From Gammaproteobacteria bacterium (GTDB lineage: Bacteria > Pseudomonadota > Gammaproteobacteria > HTCC5015), in assembly GCA_016928055.1 (NCBI GenBank), contig JAFGLM010000030.1, positions 31,923 through 95,922 of the forward strand: 64,000 nt of DNA, given 5' to 3'. Both the position numbers and the translations under genes were made by a program. This document shows, one piece after another, positions 28,876-37,623 of the stretch. Each line of letters starts with the position of its first letter. The stretch's first letter is position 1. Under the pieces are notes generated by a model, which was not told the DNA's origin, made no database searches, and worked only from the letters and a program-made list of their open reading frames with translations.

Positions 28876-30447
28876 TTACCAAGCCGCCGCTTTCGATCCC
28901 TGAACAATCACTGATGTGGGCGATCTCATACATTTAACTAAATAGTCCGCTAAAACTCCTATCTCCTTTGAAAACCCGCTATTTCGTTCAGAATATACAT
29001 TATTCTTATTCAATAACGTAGAATACAAATTAACACTACAACCAAGCTTCATAACAGCAGCAATATACATTTCTAAAGAACGTTCATCATTCTTGTGTTC
29101 ATAAAGTAAATCTCTAATAAACCGCGGCAAATGTCTGATATCCCTGCAACGACGAATCATAGTTTTTGGCAAGGCATTAAATGGACAATCGCCAAACGTT
29201 AGAACCGGCTTACCCAATATCGCCGCTTCCAGAGCCACTGATCCAGTTATGACCGCAACCAGATCTGATCCTAGAATAAGATCCCTCGCTGATAGAGATG
29301 GACTTACAATATACACTCTCGGTATATTTAATAATTTCTTGTACATTTTTAAGCTGCGCTTACCAACCATCCACGGATGTTCTTTTACTACCAAAATCAT
29401 ATCTACCGGTAAACTCATAGCTATAGATCGAATTATTTCTATTTGGTTTACAAATGGTCTTCCATATACAAGCAATGATACTTCCGGCTCTGTGTGAAAT
29501 GGAAAAAAAGCATATTTTCGGTTACCTAATTTTTCAGGTAAGACATACTTTTTTTTTAAAAAATTATCAGCTAGTTTGGCTTGAATTGGATTAATGATTG
29601 CATTGAAAAACAACGCGCGTAATGGATCAGGTACATGATTGTCATTTAACGCCACACTGCTTTTATATTTAATATAGTTATACATGACTCTGAATGGAGA
29701 ACCAAGAATCGAATGTTGTTTTGGATTCAATTTTAACGCCGTTTTGTTTGACGCATTAATAACCCCTTCATATCGGCCATCTTTTTCTCTAACGCGTTTA
29801 ATATATTGTCTCGCAGAATCCAGATTCCCTTCGAGGTTAGACGCCTTCATTTCCTCCAAATTTCTTACAAACTTTGGATCAGGATCATTCAGGGTTGAGC
29901 CAAAAATAACTTTGTCTCCAACACGTGTTGGCCGCAAATTATATATAGGGATACCGCGAGAGCGCGCAAACAGATACGCAAGATAATCTATCATCGTTAC
30001 ACATATAAACCCAACAAGCGCGTCTGGTTTTAGCTTATCAAAAATATTTTCAACTTCCTCAAGTCCATTCTGTAAAATCAACAACAATTCTTCATCTGTA
30101 AATCGCCTCCGATAATCTTGATGAAAGGTGCAATTTCTACCCATAAACAATCTGCGATCTGCTACCAAAGCCCCAAACAAACCAGCATCGCCTCCAATAA
30201 TTTTCTCGTAGTTAGCCAGTTTTGGCAAATTAATTCGACCTGATCGTTTATTGGTTATTTCCCATTCCTTTAGCAAAAGATACCCTTCGCCCTCAAAACC
30301 GGGATGCTGTTCAAGCCATTCCTGATATGCCCAACTATCAGCAAGCAAGAAGCCAGCTCTCTCAATATTAATTCTGCTTGCTAGTGCCGAACGTAGCGCC
30401 GAGAACACAGGCAAACTTGCGCTTTGTGAGGCAAATAATACATTCAT
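28876..30447 (-). CDS. Capsule-synthesis-type (KpsS/KpsC-like) GT-B protein, candidate nonulosonate transferase
   Basis: This 523-residue cytoplasmic protein has a C-terminal half like the Capsule_synth family. LVVKEHPWMVG and DLVAVITGSVALEAAILGKPVL form the sugar-nucleotide-binding half of a GT-B fold. Members of that family transfer acidic CMP-sugars such as Kdo. It lies directly after legB with a 4-base overlap, inside the CMP-nonulosonate synthesis block, which makes it the best candidate for the transferase using that sugar. This assignment is inference from family and context. Confidence 0.65.
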   Translation of the reverse strand: MNVLFASQSASLPVFSALRSALASRINIERAGFLLADSWAYQEWLEQHPGFEGEGYLLLKEWEITNKRSGRINLPKLANYEKIIGGDAGLFGALVADRRLFMGRNCTFHQDYRRRFTDEELLLILQNGLEEVENIFDKLKPDALVGFICVTMIDYLAYLFARSRGIPIYNLRPTRVGDKVIFGSTLNDPDPKFVRNLEEMKASNLEGNLDSARQYIKRVREKDGRYEGVINASNKTALKLNPKQHSILGSPFRVMYNYIKYKSSVALNDNHVPDPLRALFFNAIINPIQAKLADNFLKKKYVLPEKLGNRKYAFFPFHTEPEVSLLVYGRPFVNQIEIIRSIAMSLPVDMILVVKEHPWMVGKRSLKMYKKLLNIPRVYIVSPSLSARDLILGSDLVAVITGSVALEAAILGKPVLTFGDCPFNALPKTMIRRCRDIRHLPRFIRDLLYEHKNDERSLEMYIAAVMKLGCSVNLYSTLLNKNNVYSERNSGFSKEIGVLADYLVKCMRSPTSVIVQGSKAAAW

Positions 30448-31445
30448 AGTGAGTAATTCTCGGTATCGAATAAGTCAAGATGTTCCCGAATCCAGTTTAC
30501 AGTAAGCTCAAGACCCTTAACAAATGGAACCTGTTGTTTCCAATTGGTAAGAGCACGAATTTTTGTTATGTCCGCGATTAGCCTATTAACCTCACTCTTT
30601 TCAGGACGAACACGATTATCATCTGTTGCGATCTTAACTTCTCTTCCTACAATCCCGTATAGTAATTTAACGGTCTTCTCGATTGACCACTCTTCACCCG
30701 AACCAATATTCACTACCTCGCCTTCAGCCTCCTTACACAATGCCAATGCAACCATACCTTCAGCTGTATCAGTAACATAATTGAAATCGCGAGTAGGTCT
30801 CAAGGACCCAAGCTTCAGTAGACTGCTTCCAGCCAGCAACTGACTAGCTATTGTGGGAATCACTGCGCGAGCGGTTTGCCTTGGACCAAATGTGTTGAAT
30901 GGTCTTGCTGTTACAACCGGCAACCCGAAAGACAGATGAAAACTTTCTACTACCTTGTCTGCTCCAATCTTGCTTGCCGAATAAGGTGATTGCCCAACTA
31001 GTGGGTGGGATTCGGGAATAGGAACAGTCTGCGCTGACCCATAAACTTCAGATGTTGATACATGCAGTAAACGAGTCAGAGCGTCATTGGAACGGCAAGC
31101 TTGTAGAATATTTAGTGCACCAATAATATTTGTATCTATATATGAACGAGGTGCTTCATAGCTGTAGGGGATTGCAATTAAACTAGAAAGATGAAATACA
31201 TATTCGCAATTACCTACAAGACGATTAATACGCTCAGCATCACGGATATCGCCCGTAACAACTTCAATTTCAGTCAATATCTCTTTATCAATATCTCGCA
31301 ACCAGCCGATATTATTCCAGGAATTGTAGTAAACCAAGGCTCGTACACTAGCACCCTTTTTTACAAGTGTTTCAATAAGATGGCTACCAATAAATCCATC
31401 AGCACCTGTCACAAACACCTTCTTCCCGGCAATACTATCGCTCAT
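30444..31445 (-). CDS. legB: LegB-type nucleotide-sugar 4,6-dehydratase
   Basis: This extended SDR of 333 residues closely resembles LegB, the GDP-GlcNAc 4,6-dehydratase of legionaminic acid synthesis. Features are VFVTGADGFIGSHL, VRALVYYNSWNNIGWL (a stretch typical of LegB), active-site STSEVYGSA, and YSASK (YxxxK) before RPFNTFGPRQTARAVIP. I start it at ATG 31445, which lies 11 bases inside the upstream nucleotidyltransferase gene; the longer frame to 31493 lies deeper in that gene. The product would be a 4-keto-6-deoxy-HexNAc nucleotide. Confidence 0.82.
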   Translation of the reverse strand: MSDSIAGKKVFVTGADGFIGSHLIETLVKKGASVRALVYYNSWNNIGWLRDIDKEILTEIEVVTGDIRDAERINRLVGNCEYVFHLSSLIAIPYSYEAPRSYIDTNIIGALNILQACRSNDALTRLLHVSTSEVYGSAQTVPIPESHPLVGQSPYSASKIGADKVVESFHLSFGLPVVTARPFNTFGPRQTARAVIPTIASQLLAGSSLLKLGSLRPTRDFNYVTDTAEGMVALALCKEAEGEVVNIGSGEEWSIEKTVKLLYGIVGREVKIATDDNRVRPEKSEVNRLIADITKIRALTNWKQQVPFVKGLELTVNWIREHLDLFDTENYSL

Positions 31446-32499
31446 ATAGTTCCTCACTTTTTTTGAACAAGGCGCGAGCCTTCTCCAGATCATCTAATGT
31501 TCCGACGTCGCTCCAATATTCATGTAACGGGAAAACCGCCACAGGCTTATTTTTAGAAAAACAATCGCGAATTATGTCTGTCATGTTGCAGAAAGTCTCT
31601 CCAGGAATCATACCCAAAGCGTCCGAGGATAAAGCGTAAATACCGGCATTACATAGATATTTCTGGGAAGGTTTTTCTTCAATATCAACCGCATATACTC
31701 CTTCCGATTTAATTACGCCAAAGGGAATATTGACCTGATGCTCGACAGCCGCTACTGTTATCAATGCCTTATTATTTTTGTGATAGGTATACAAGCTATT
31801 TAAATTTGAAGTTGTTAATACGTCACCATTCATCACCAACATTGTCTCATTAATGCCATTTGGCAATAGAGACAGAGCTCCAGCTGTACCTAATTTCTCA
31901 TCCTCTCTCAAGTAATCGATCCTGATACCAAAAGCGGATCCATCCTGAAAATGATCCTCAATAACATGGCCTAAATAGTTCAATGATATATAAAGGTGCT
32001 TGATCCCTGCTTTAACTAAACGACAAACTTGCCTCTCAAGTAGGGGAATGCCACCAACATCAACCATTGGTTTTGGTATGTTTTCTGTTAGTGGTCGTAA
32101 TCTGTTACCTTCGCCACCAGCCATGATCACGGCTAGTTCAAATCCACTTTTTTCTTCTAGCCTATCCTCTCCTAGCTCCGAAATATGAACAATCTTTACA
32201 AATCGCTTATTAGCATCAACCAGTGGGATGGCAAGAATATTTGCGCCTCGCATCAAATCAAGAAGCAATTGATCTGTGCTTCCGACTTTAGCTATTACCG
32301 GATTTTTGTTCATTGCATCCATTGCGAATGTTCCCAATGTTCCGCCCGCCAACAAGCACCGACGAACATCACCATCCGTCAAGGTACCAAGCAAATAACC
32401 ATTACTATCGACAATTACAGCAATTCGACGCCTGCTGGCTTCAATCGTCGACACTACATCACGGAGAACCGCGGTCAATAGTAATGGCCTATCTTTCAT
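31435..32499 (-). CDS. CBS-domain sugar nucleotidyltransferase (PtmE-like)
   Basis: This 354-residue protein has two N-terminal CBS motifs (about residues 5-120, with GTLTDGDVRRCLL) fused to a nucleotidyltransferase domain with VIMAGGEGNRLRPLT, PKPMVDVGG, MLVMNGDVLT and VDIEEKPSQKYL. In Campylobacter the corresponding PtmE makes the GDP-linked amino sugar that enters legionaminate synthesis. I start at ATG 32499, which overlaps the neuC stop as ATGA; a TTG three codons upstream is also in frame. Nucleotide specificity (GTP) is inferred from family and from legB next door. Confidence 0.8.
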   Translation of the reverse strand: MKDRPLLLTAVLRDVVSTIEASRRRIAVIVDSNGYLLGTLTDGDVRRCLLAGGTLGTFAMDAMNKNPVIAKVGSTDQLLLDLMRGANILAIPLVDANKRFVKIVHISELGEDRLEEKSGFELAVIMAGGEGNRLRPLTENIPKPMVDVGGIPLLERQVCRLVKAGIKHLYISLNYLGHVIEDHFQDGSAFGIRIDYLREDEKLGTAGALSLLPNGINETMLVMNGDVLTTSNLNSLYTYHKNNKALITVAAVEHQVNIPFGVIKSEGVYAVDIEEKPSQKYLCNAGIYALSSDALGMIPGETFCNMTDIIRDCFSKNKPVAVFPLHEYWSDVGTLDDLEKARALFKKSEELYER

Positions 32500-33716
32500 C
32501 GGAACCAACCATCTTGAACTTCGCCTAAAAGCGTCATCCGCTTACGAATCAATTTTTGGTTTATCTCAACCTCGGCTAATACCTTGGCAATTTTTTTACC
32601 TGCGTCTCCTAGATAATAAGGATTATCGGTGCTACGACATATTTGACGTAGTGTTTCATCATAAATACAACGCCGTACAACATCCGCAATAGCATTGACA
32701 TTATAATCAACGTCTATCACATTTGTACCGCGCAACCGTCCATCCTGACGAGAGCCTATATTGACAGTGGGGCAACCAAATACAGGAGTTTCTTTGATAC
32801 CTGACGATGAGTTACCAACACAGACCACCCGCCTCCGATTATCAAGTGCCAATGCAAGCACACCATGATACAAATAGCGCCCCAAGGAACGGTGTAACTG
32901 TATATTCATAAGATTGCGAGATGCAAACACCTCTAAGCATTGGATAATTGCTCGCCCACCTGCATCATTATTGGGATATGTCAAAATTACCTGAACACCT
33001 TCGGCCGCCAATCGCTCGAAGGCTGCGAGTGATGGTTGAATTTGCTCTGCCGCTCGATCAAATTCGGTGGTGACCGAATGCTGAGTAAATAAGACGATGG
33101 GATTCTCCAGATTCAGACCCAAACGTTGCACAATTTCATCTGAATTTGCAAAACATCCATCCTGAATTAAATCGATAGCTGGAAATCCAACAGTGTGTAC
33201 ACGCCAGTCTTCTTCGCCCATCGCTAAAATGCGATTCGTTGCCTGTTGATTTGTAGTAAAGTGTATGTGCGCAAGTTTTGTCATAGCATGGCGTACCGAG
33301 TCGTCAAGCGCGCCACCCTCGGTTAAGTCTCCACCTTCAATATGAGCGGTTACAATATTCATCTGACTTGAAGCAATCACAGCAGCCAGCCCCTCAAATC
33401 GATCAGCATAAACAACCATGATATCGGGCTTGAGCTTTGCCAATACCTTGCTAATCGACAAGATTCCTGAACCAATTGCCTGAGCAGTCGCATATAATGA
33501 TTCTGCATCCATCTCTATTTTGATTTCAGCATCAATATGAAAACCATCCTCGCGAATCTCACTTAATGTGCGACCAAAATTTGAGTCTAGATGCGCTCCC
33601 GAAACCAGCAATTTGTATTCAAGATATGGATGCGCATCAACTGCTTTTAAAATTGGAAATTGCAGCCCATATTCAGCTCGATTACCAGTAAAGATTGCGA
33701 CTGTACGTTTCACCAT
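32496..33716 (-). CDS. neuC: Hydrolysing NDP-sugar 2-epimerase (NeuC/LegG family)
   Basis: This 406-residue GT-B-like epimerase removes the nucleotide and inverts C2 of a HexNAc derivative to give the free ManNAc-type sugar used by NeuB. Motifs are FTGNRAEYGLQFPIL at the N-terminus, GDLTEGGALDDSVRHAMTKLAHIHF, and VGNSSSGIKETPVFGCPTVNIGSRQ at the nucleotide site. It overlaps the upstream SDR stop by 7 bases and the downstream nucleotidyltransferase by 4 bases. With LegB nearby, the LegG role (6-deoxy substrate) is more likely than plain NeuC. Confidence 0.88.
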   Translation of the reverse strand: MVKRTVAIFTGNRAEYGLQFPILKAVDAHPYLEYKLLVSGAHLDSNFGRTLSEIREDGFHIDAEIKIEMDAESLYATAQAIGSGILSISKVLAKLKPDIMVVYADRFEGLAAVIASSQMNIVTAHIEGGDLTEGGALDDSVRHAMTKLAHIHFTTNQQATNRILAMGEEDWRVHTVGFPAIDLIQDGCFANSDEIVQRLGLNLENPIVLFTQHSVTTEFDRAAEQIQPSLAAFERLAAEGVQVILTYPNNDAGGRAIIQCLEVFASRNLMNIQLHRSLGRYLYHGVLALALDNRRRVVCVGNSSSGIKETPVFGCPTVNIGSRQDGRLRGTNVIDVDYNVNAIADVVRRCIYDETLRQICRSTDNPYYLGDAGKKIAKVLAEVEINQKLIRKRMTLLGEVQDGWFR

Positions 33717-34561
33717 AATTTATCCAATTTTTTTTCAAGAAGTTTCGTTAAACCATCACACAGAGACACTTTTGGAACCCAGCCCCAAGCCTCAGTAGTC
33801 GCCGATATATCAAGCACCACTGTGGATGATTTTGTCGATTGTGTTCTTGATACTACTTTGCGTTCTGGCTGTCTTGCTATCTCAAGCGCAAGTTTCGCAA
33901 TATCGCCTATAGATACGCCAACACCAGTTCCCACATTAAATATTCCGTTAGTAATCTCAGAATTTAGTCGAAGGTTGCACATATTCTCGAGAATTTCGAC
34001 GACATCATCAACCCAAATAAAGTCGCGCACCGGACTAATATCATTTACGTAAAGATCACCATCGCTCCGGACTTGCTTTAATATTGTTGATATCACGTTG
34101 CTCTCATCCATTCCTTCGCCATAAACATTAGTTAATCGAACAACAAAACCTTGCTCTTTGGCAAGCACCGCTTCCTCGTTAGCGTATTTCAATCGTGTAT
34201 AGTTGTCATTAATGGATATTGGGTCATTTGTTCTAATTGGGTACCCGCTTCCATCATCATATAAAGCAGCCGATGACACATAAATGACTCGCTTATATTC
34301 TTTTGTAAGAAGGTCATCTAACGTTTTTCGTTTTGCTCTAAAATAATCATCATCCGAGCCATTGACTCTTACGCGATCTCGATCTTCTGCGAGATGAACC
34401 AGCACATCGCCTCCAGGCGAGGCCGAATAGTCGTGTACTCTCACAATTTGATCAAAATACTGACGAGACACTGGTACGACTTCAATGTCTCTATTTTTCA
34501 AGGCCCTCACCAAATACTGACCAAGAAATCCTGACGCTCCAGTAATAACTACTCGCATCAA
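33710..34561 (-). CDS. NAD(P)-dependent SDR (epimerase/reductase type) in the nonulosonate block
   Basis: This 283-residue extended SDR has intact key motifs: VVITGASGFLGQYL for cofactor binding, a VSSAALYD segment in place of the dehydratase TDE/TSE motif, and YTRLK (YxxxK). The absence of the Asp/Glu pair argues against a 4,6-dehydratase and for a 4-ketoreductase or epimerase. It is not a standard member of the legionaminate pathway. It is tightly packed between neuA and neuC, where an aminotransferase would be expected. Its exact reaction is unknown; reduction of the LegB 4-keto product is my working hypothesis. Confidence 0.75.
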   Translation of the reverse strand: MMRVVITGASGFLGQYLVRALKNRDIEVVPVSRQYFDQIVRVHDYSASPGGDVLVHLAEDRDRVRVNGSDDDYFRAKRKTLDDLLTKEYKRVIYVSSAALYDDGSGYPIRTNDPISINDNYTRLKYANEEAVLAKEQGFVVRLTNVYGEGMDESNVISTILKQVRSDGDLYVNDISPVRDFIWVDDVVEILENMCNLRLNSEITNGIFNVGTGVGVSIGDIAKLALEIARQPERKVVSRTQSTKSSTVVLDISATTEAWGWVPKVSLCDGLTKLLEKKLDKLW

Positions 34562-34567
34562 GAACCT

Positions 34568-35296
34568 CTACAAATCTCTTTCCGTAGAACTTGTACACTG
34601 GGTCCGCATGAGGTACTCAATAATTTGAAAATCGAATTCGCTGTCAATATCCATCGCTTTAGATTCGGGCACCACATAACCCTCAGCGTGCCCTTCTAGT
34701 AAATGATTTGCGTTACGCAAATACTCAGAAGACATAACATATACACCAGCAACATGTTCATATACTAAAGGCGCCTTCTGTCGCGATAACACGACATCAC
34801 CGTAAGACTTACTCATCTTGAGCGCACCGGTCTCATTTGCTTCAACCAGATTAAAATATGGATTACGACGCGCCGGGCTTATCGTAAAAATTGCATCCAC
34901 CCCGCGGTCATACACAGTTTTAAACATTGCAATAGCGGCAGAAATGTCCTCGGAGTCTAGTAACGGATTAGTACAATCAACATCCACAAAATATTGATAT
35001 TTTTCCTTATAAATCTCTTCGCAAGACGCGAGAGCATGCTGCCAAACCTGAAACTTACCCGCGTCTGATGTCGCCAAACTTACTGGGCGAATGAACGGCA
35101 CTTCCGCGCCAGCAGTCCTAGCTACATCGGCTATTGCTTCCGAATCCGTACTAACAACCACACGGTCAATCTCCAAAACGCTCTTCGCTTTATTTATAGC
35201 CCACACAATAACTGGCTTACCCAAGAGCATGCGCACATTTTTCCCTGGAACGCCTTGGCTGCCGCCGCGCGCAGCAATAACGCATAGTGTTTTCAT
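34568..35296 (-). CDS. neuA: CMP-N-acylneuraminate/legionaminate cytidylyltransferase
   Basis: This 242-residue enzyme activates the free nonulosonic acid with CTP. The N-terminal CTP-binding motif VIAARGGSQGVPGKNVR is clear, followed by KPVIVWAINKA, VVVSTDSEAIADVA, and DIDSEFDF near the C-terminus. I start at ATG 35296 immediately before the motif; the longer frame to 35347 overlaps the small upstream ORF. Substrate (Neu5Ac, legionaminate or a variant) is set by context; LegB and LegG homologues suggest a 9-deoxy sugar. Confidence 0.9.
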   Translation of the reverse strand: MKTLCVIAARGGSQGVPGKNVRMLLGKPVIVWAINKAKSVLEIDRVVVSTDSEAIADVARTAGAEVPFIRPVSLATSDAGKFQVWQHALASCEEIYKEKYQYFVDVDCTNPLLDSEDISAAIAMFKTVYDRGVDAIFTISPARRNPYFNLVEANETGALKMSKSYGDVVLSRQKAPLVYEHVAGVYVMSSEYLRNANHLLEGHAEGYVVPESKAMDIDSEFDFQIIEYLMRTQCTSSTERDL

Positions 35297-35298
35297 AT

Positions 35299-35484
35299 CT
35301 AGACTGCTGACAATTGAAGTCGGGTTGAACGCATAACCGTAAAACATTTTTCAATATTTGCAGACAAAAGTTTATACTCTAGTGTACCTAAATCGACTTT
35401 CGTGCCACACCTTAGCTCAATCAAAATTCGCCGCCGAATTTGGAAAAACATTTTTAAAATCCTTATAAAAAATTCAAGAGACAT
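35299..35484 (-). CDS. Small protein of unknown function between neuB and neuA
   Basis: This 61-codon ORF starts at ATG 35484, 11 bases inside the end of neuB, and ends 2 bases before the neuA ATG. It thus fills the neuB-neuA gap exactly with coupling geometry at both ends. The product is basic and has an amphipathic or hydrophobic N-terminus ([20 protein letters not shown]) followed by a short polar tail. It matches no family I know. A remnant of a larger gene is the main alternative. Confidence 0.5.
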   Translation of the reverse strand: MSLEFFIRILKMFFQIRRRILIELRCGTKVDLGTLEYKLLSANIEKCFTVMRSTRLQLSAV

Positions 35485-36523
35485 AGCCCTCAATATCATC
35501 GGGACTAATATGCGTATCTTTCGGGAGATTTTTAGTTGCTCTAAGACCTATCACATCATCATAATACTCAGCCAAAATCTTCCCTGTCCCAGGTCGTTTT
35601 ACCCATATATTATCTCGAGTAAATATCTCGCCTTTTTTTATAAAATTGATGGTTACCACAGTAGCGAAGGCAAAATCAATCGTAACTTGCTCCTCAACCG
35701 CCGCTTCCTTCACTCCACCACGCATCTTCCAAATTTCTTCAACACCTATTATCAACTCTTTTAACGCAATTGGATCCATTGAATTGATGATGTCAGGTCC
35801 CGGACGATCCATTCTGTCCGTAAAGTGCCGCTCCAATATACACGCACCCAAAGCCACGGCCGCAAAACAAGCCAAGTTTGAAGTCGTATGATCAGACAAA
35901 CCGACAGGGGCATCTGAAAATTCGCTCATCACGGCCTGCATACCACCCAACCTAACCAAATGAGAAGGGGTAGGATAAAGATTGGTTGTGTGAAGAAGTG
36001 AATAAGGAACCCTATGATTATCCATAATCGCAACCGTTTTTTTAATACTTTCGATATTATTCATGCCCGTACTAACAATCATTGGCTTGCCGAATGATGC
36101 AATATGATCAACTAGCGGATAATTATTACATTCGCCAGATCCAATTTTATATGCAGAGACATTAAATTCTCTCAATCTGTCTGCTGCTGCGCGAGAGAAT
36201 GGCGTGCTTATAAAAATCATGCCCTTTGATTCGACATACTCCATCAAAGTACGCTCGTCTTCTTCATTTAATGCGCAACTCTCCATAATTTCATAAATAG
36301 AGGTGCTCGCATTACCAGGAATAACTTTCCTGGCCTCCTGACTCATTTCATCGTCGACAATATGAGTTTGATGCTTAATCACCTCCGCACCAGCCTTACA
36401 CGCCGCGTCCACCATTTCTAAAGCAGTCTTTAAACTGCCATTGTGGTTTATGCCAATTTCAGCTATCACAAGTGGTGGCGCATCCGGTCCAACGATCCGA
36501 TCTTTAATATAAAACTGTTTCAT
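35474..36523 (-). CDS. neuB: N-acetylneuraminate/legionaminate synthase (NeuB/LegI family)
   Basis: This 349-residue enzyme condenses phosphoenolpyruvate with a ManNAc-type sugar to a nine-carbon nonulosonic acid. The TIM-barrel domain shows [44 protein letters not shown] and VGLSDHT. The C-terminal antifreeze-like SAF domain is present ([10 protein letters not shown] to the end). A ribosome binding site AAGGCG precedes ATG 36523. It is the first structural gene after the ops element, at the head of the nonulosonate block. Confidence 0.93.
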   Translation of the reverse strand: MKQFYIKDRIVGPDAPPLVIAEIGINHNGSLKTALEMVDAACKAGAEVIKHQTHIVDDEMSQEARKVIPGNASTSIYEIMESCALNEEDERTLMEYVESKGMIFISTPFSRAAADRLREFNVSAYKIGSGECNNYPLVDHIASFGKPMIVSTGMNNIESIKKTVAIMDNHRVPYSLLHTTNLYPTPSHLVRLGGMQAVMSEFSDAPVGLSDHTTSNLACFAAVALGACILERHFTDRMDRPGPDIINSMDPIALKELIIGVEEIWKMRGGVKEAAVEEQVTIDFAFATVVTINFIKKGEIFTRDNIWVKRPGTGKILAEYYDDVIGLRATKNLPKDTHISPDDIEGYVS

Positions 36524-36667
36524 TAATTCGCCTTGTTGGTTCAGTTCAATTTACATCAAACACAAAGTGGTACTCGTTTATCAAACAGTTAACTCCAAAT
36601 TAGGTCTGGTTGGCTGGCTGCAAGAAAACTTATTCCTTAATGTTAAAGCGATTTATGAATTACTCTT

Positions 36668-36680
36668 GCACGCTACCGCC
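36668..36680 (-). promoter_or_regulatory. ops element for RfaH recruitment
   Basis: The minus strand reads GGCGGTAGCGTGC, which agrees at every base with the ops/JUMPstart core I recall from enterobacterial polysaccharide operons. It lies about 145 bases upstream of neuB and 90 bases after the rfaH-like gene, within the untranslated leader, the correct strand and place for RfaH to load on RNA polymerase. The 246-base leader has no other feature I recognise. Confidence 0.85.
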
Positions 36681-36769
36681 TGGGATGAACCCATATCCAT
36701 AATCATAAACTTATACTTTCAACTAAAAATTTCTGTTCAGCAATACTCGAACGGCCGCGTACTTGCTTA

Positions 36770-37267
36770 TTAAGCGCATTCAATCGCATGCTCAGATAAT
36801 ACCAGGTGCTGAGCTTTGTTCATTATCTCCAACAATACAGTTACACGTTCTTTACCGCTGAATTTTTCAAATAGCGCCTCATATCCCGCAAGCGGGCCTT
36901 CAGTAATGCGAACTCGATCATTTACACGATAGCTATCATCATAATCAATATTGATGCAATTTTCGCAGTCAACCCGTTGGCGTATTTCACCAATAACCGT
37001 TTCCGGGACTTGGGGAACGTACGCCCCCATACGTACTAAATTTGCAACACCGCATGTCGAGCGAATTGGAGCCCAATCCATTAACTCATCAAGCCTGATA
37101 AATAAGTAACGGGGAAACATTGATTCGATTATTTGGCGTATTCGAGCCCCGTAACGTCGGCGCACGCGAACCAGCGGCCGAAAAACCTCATAGCTCTGGT
37201 TACGCAAGTGTTTCTCGGCACGAGCGTCCTGTTGCGGTTTGCAATAAACTGCGTACCAGTTGCTCAT
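36770..37267 (-). CDS. rfaH: RfaH-type transcription antitermination protein
   Basis: This 165-residue NusG paralogue would help RNA polymerase read long polysaccharide operons. The N-terminal NGN domain begins with WYAVYCKPQQDARAEKHL and contains FPRYLFIRLD; the C-terminal KOW region has DRVRITEGPLAGYEALFE. The first residues match RfaH rather than NusG. It overlaps the upstream regulator gene by 4 bases. An ops element lies 90 bases downstream of its stop, so the target is almost surely the adjoining operon. Confidence 0.9.
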   Translation of the reverse strand: MSNWYAVYCKPQQDARAEKHLRNQSYEVFRPLVRVRRRYGARIRQIIESMFPRYLFIRLDELMDWAPIRSTCGVANLVRMGAYVPQVPETVIGEIRQRVDCENCINIDYDDSYRVNDRVRITEGPLAGYEALFEKFSGKERVTVLLEIMNKAQHLVLSEHAIECA

Positions 37268-37584
37268 ACTTTACCCACTTCCTTTCGTAATCGCTCAATC
37301 TCCTGATGCAACGCCTGATATTCGGCTTCTTTACGATGCAAAAAACGCAGTGTCATCGCTGCTTTTTCTCTTAATCCCCGCGGAGTGAGCTGATACAGAT
37401 AAGCTTGTTTGTTCTGACTCCGGTAAAAATTACCCATTTTGATCCAGCCCTTTTCAGCTAAAGCCTGCACGCAATAATTCACCTTGCCCAGGCTGATCCC
37501 CATGCGTTTGGCGATCTCGCGCTGTGACAGATACGGTTCCTGCTCCAGCAGGTGCATCAGACGATAGTGGGCCTCTTCGGTCAT
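37264..37584 (-). CDS. MarR-family EPS-associated transcriptional regulator
   Basis: This winged-helix protein belongs to the small MarR-type group found next to NusG/RfaH genes at the head of exopolysaccharide loci. The HTH reads SQREIAKRMGISLGKVNYCVQAL, with the wing YLYQLTPRGLREKA and a C-terminal coiled-coil-like helix rich in Glu and Arg. I choose ATG 37584 (TEEAHYRLM), giving 106 residues like its family. An in-frame ATG at 37614 would add ten residues but lies almost on the predicted transcription start. Its stop overlaps rfaH by 4 bases. Confidence 0.85.
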   Translation of the reverse strand: MTEEAHYRLMHLLEQEPYLSQREIAKRMGISLGKVNYCVQALAEKGWIKMGNFYRSQNKQAYLYQLTPRGLREKAAMTLRFLHRKEAEYQALHQEIERLRKEVGKV

Positions 37585-37623
37585 ACGGGTTTCATGGTCC
37601 GAGCGTTCAGTCATTGAACGCGG

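Noticed and set aside
36567..36773. 68-codon plus-strand open frame across the neuB leader
   Set aside because: It is antisense to the operon leader and the ops element and has no coding signs.
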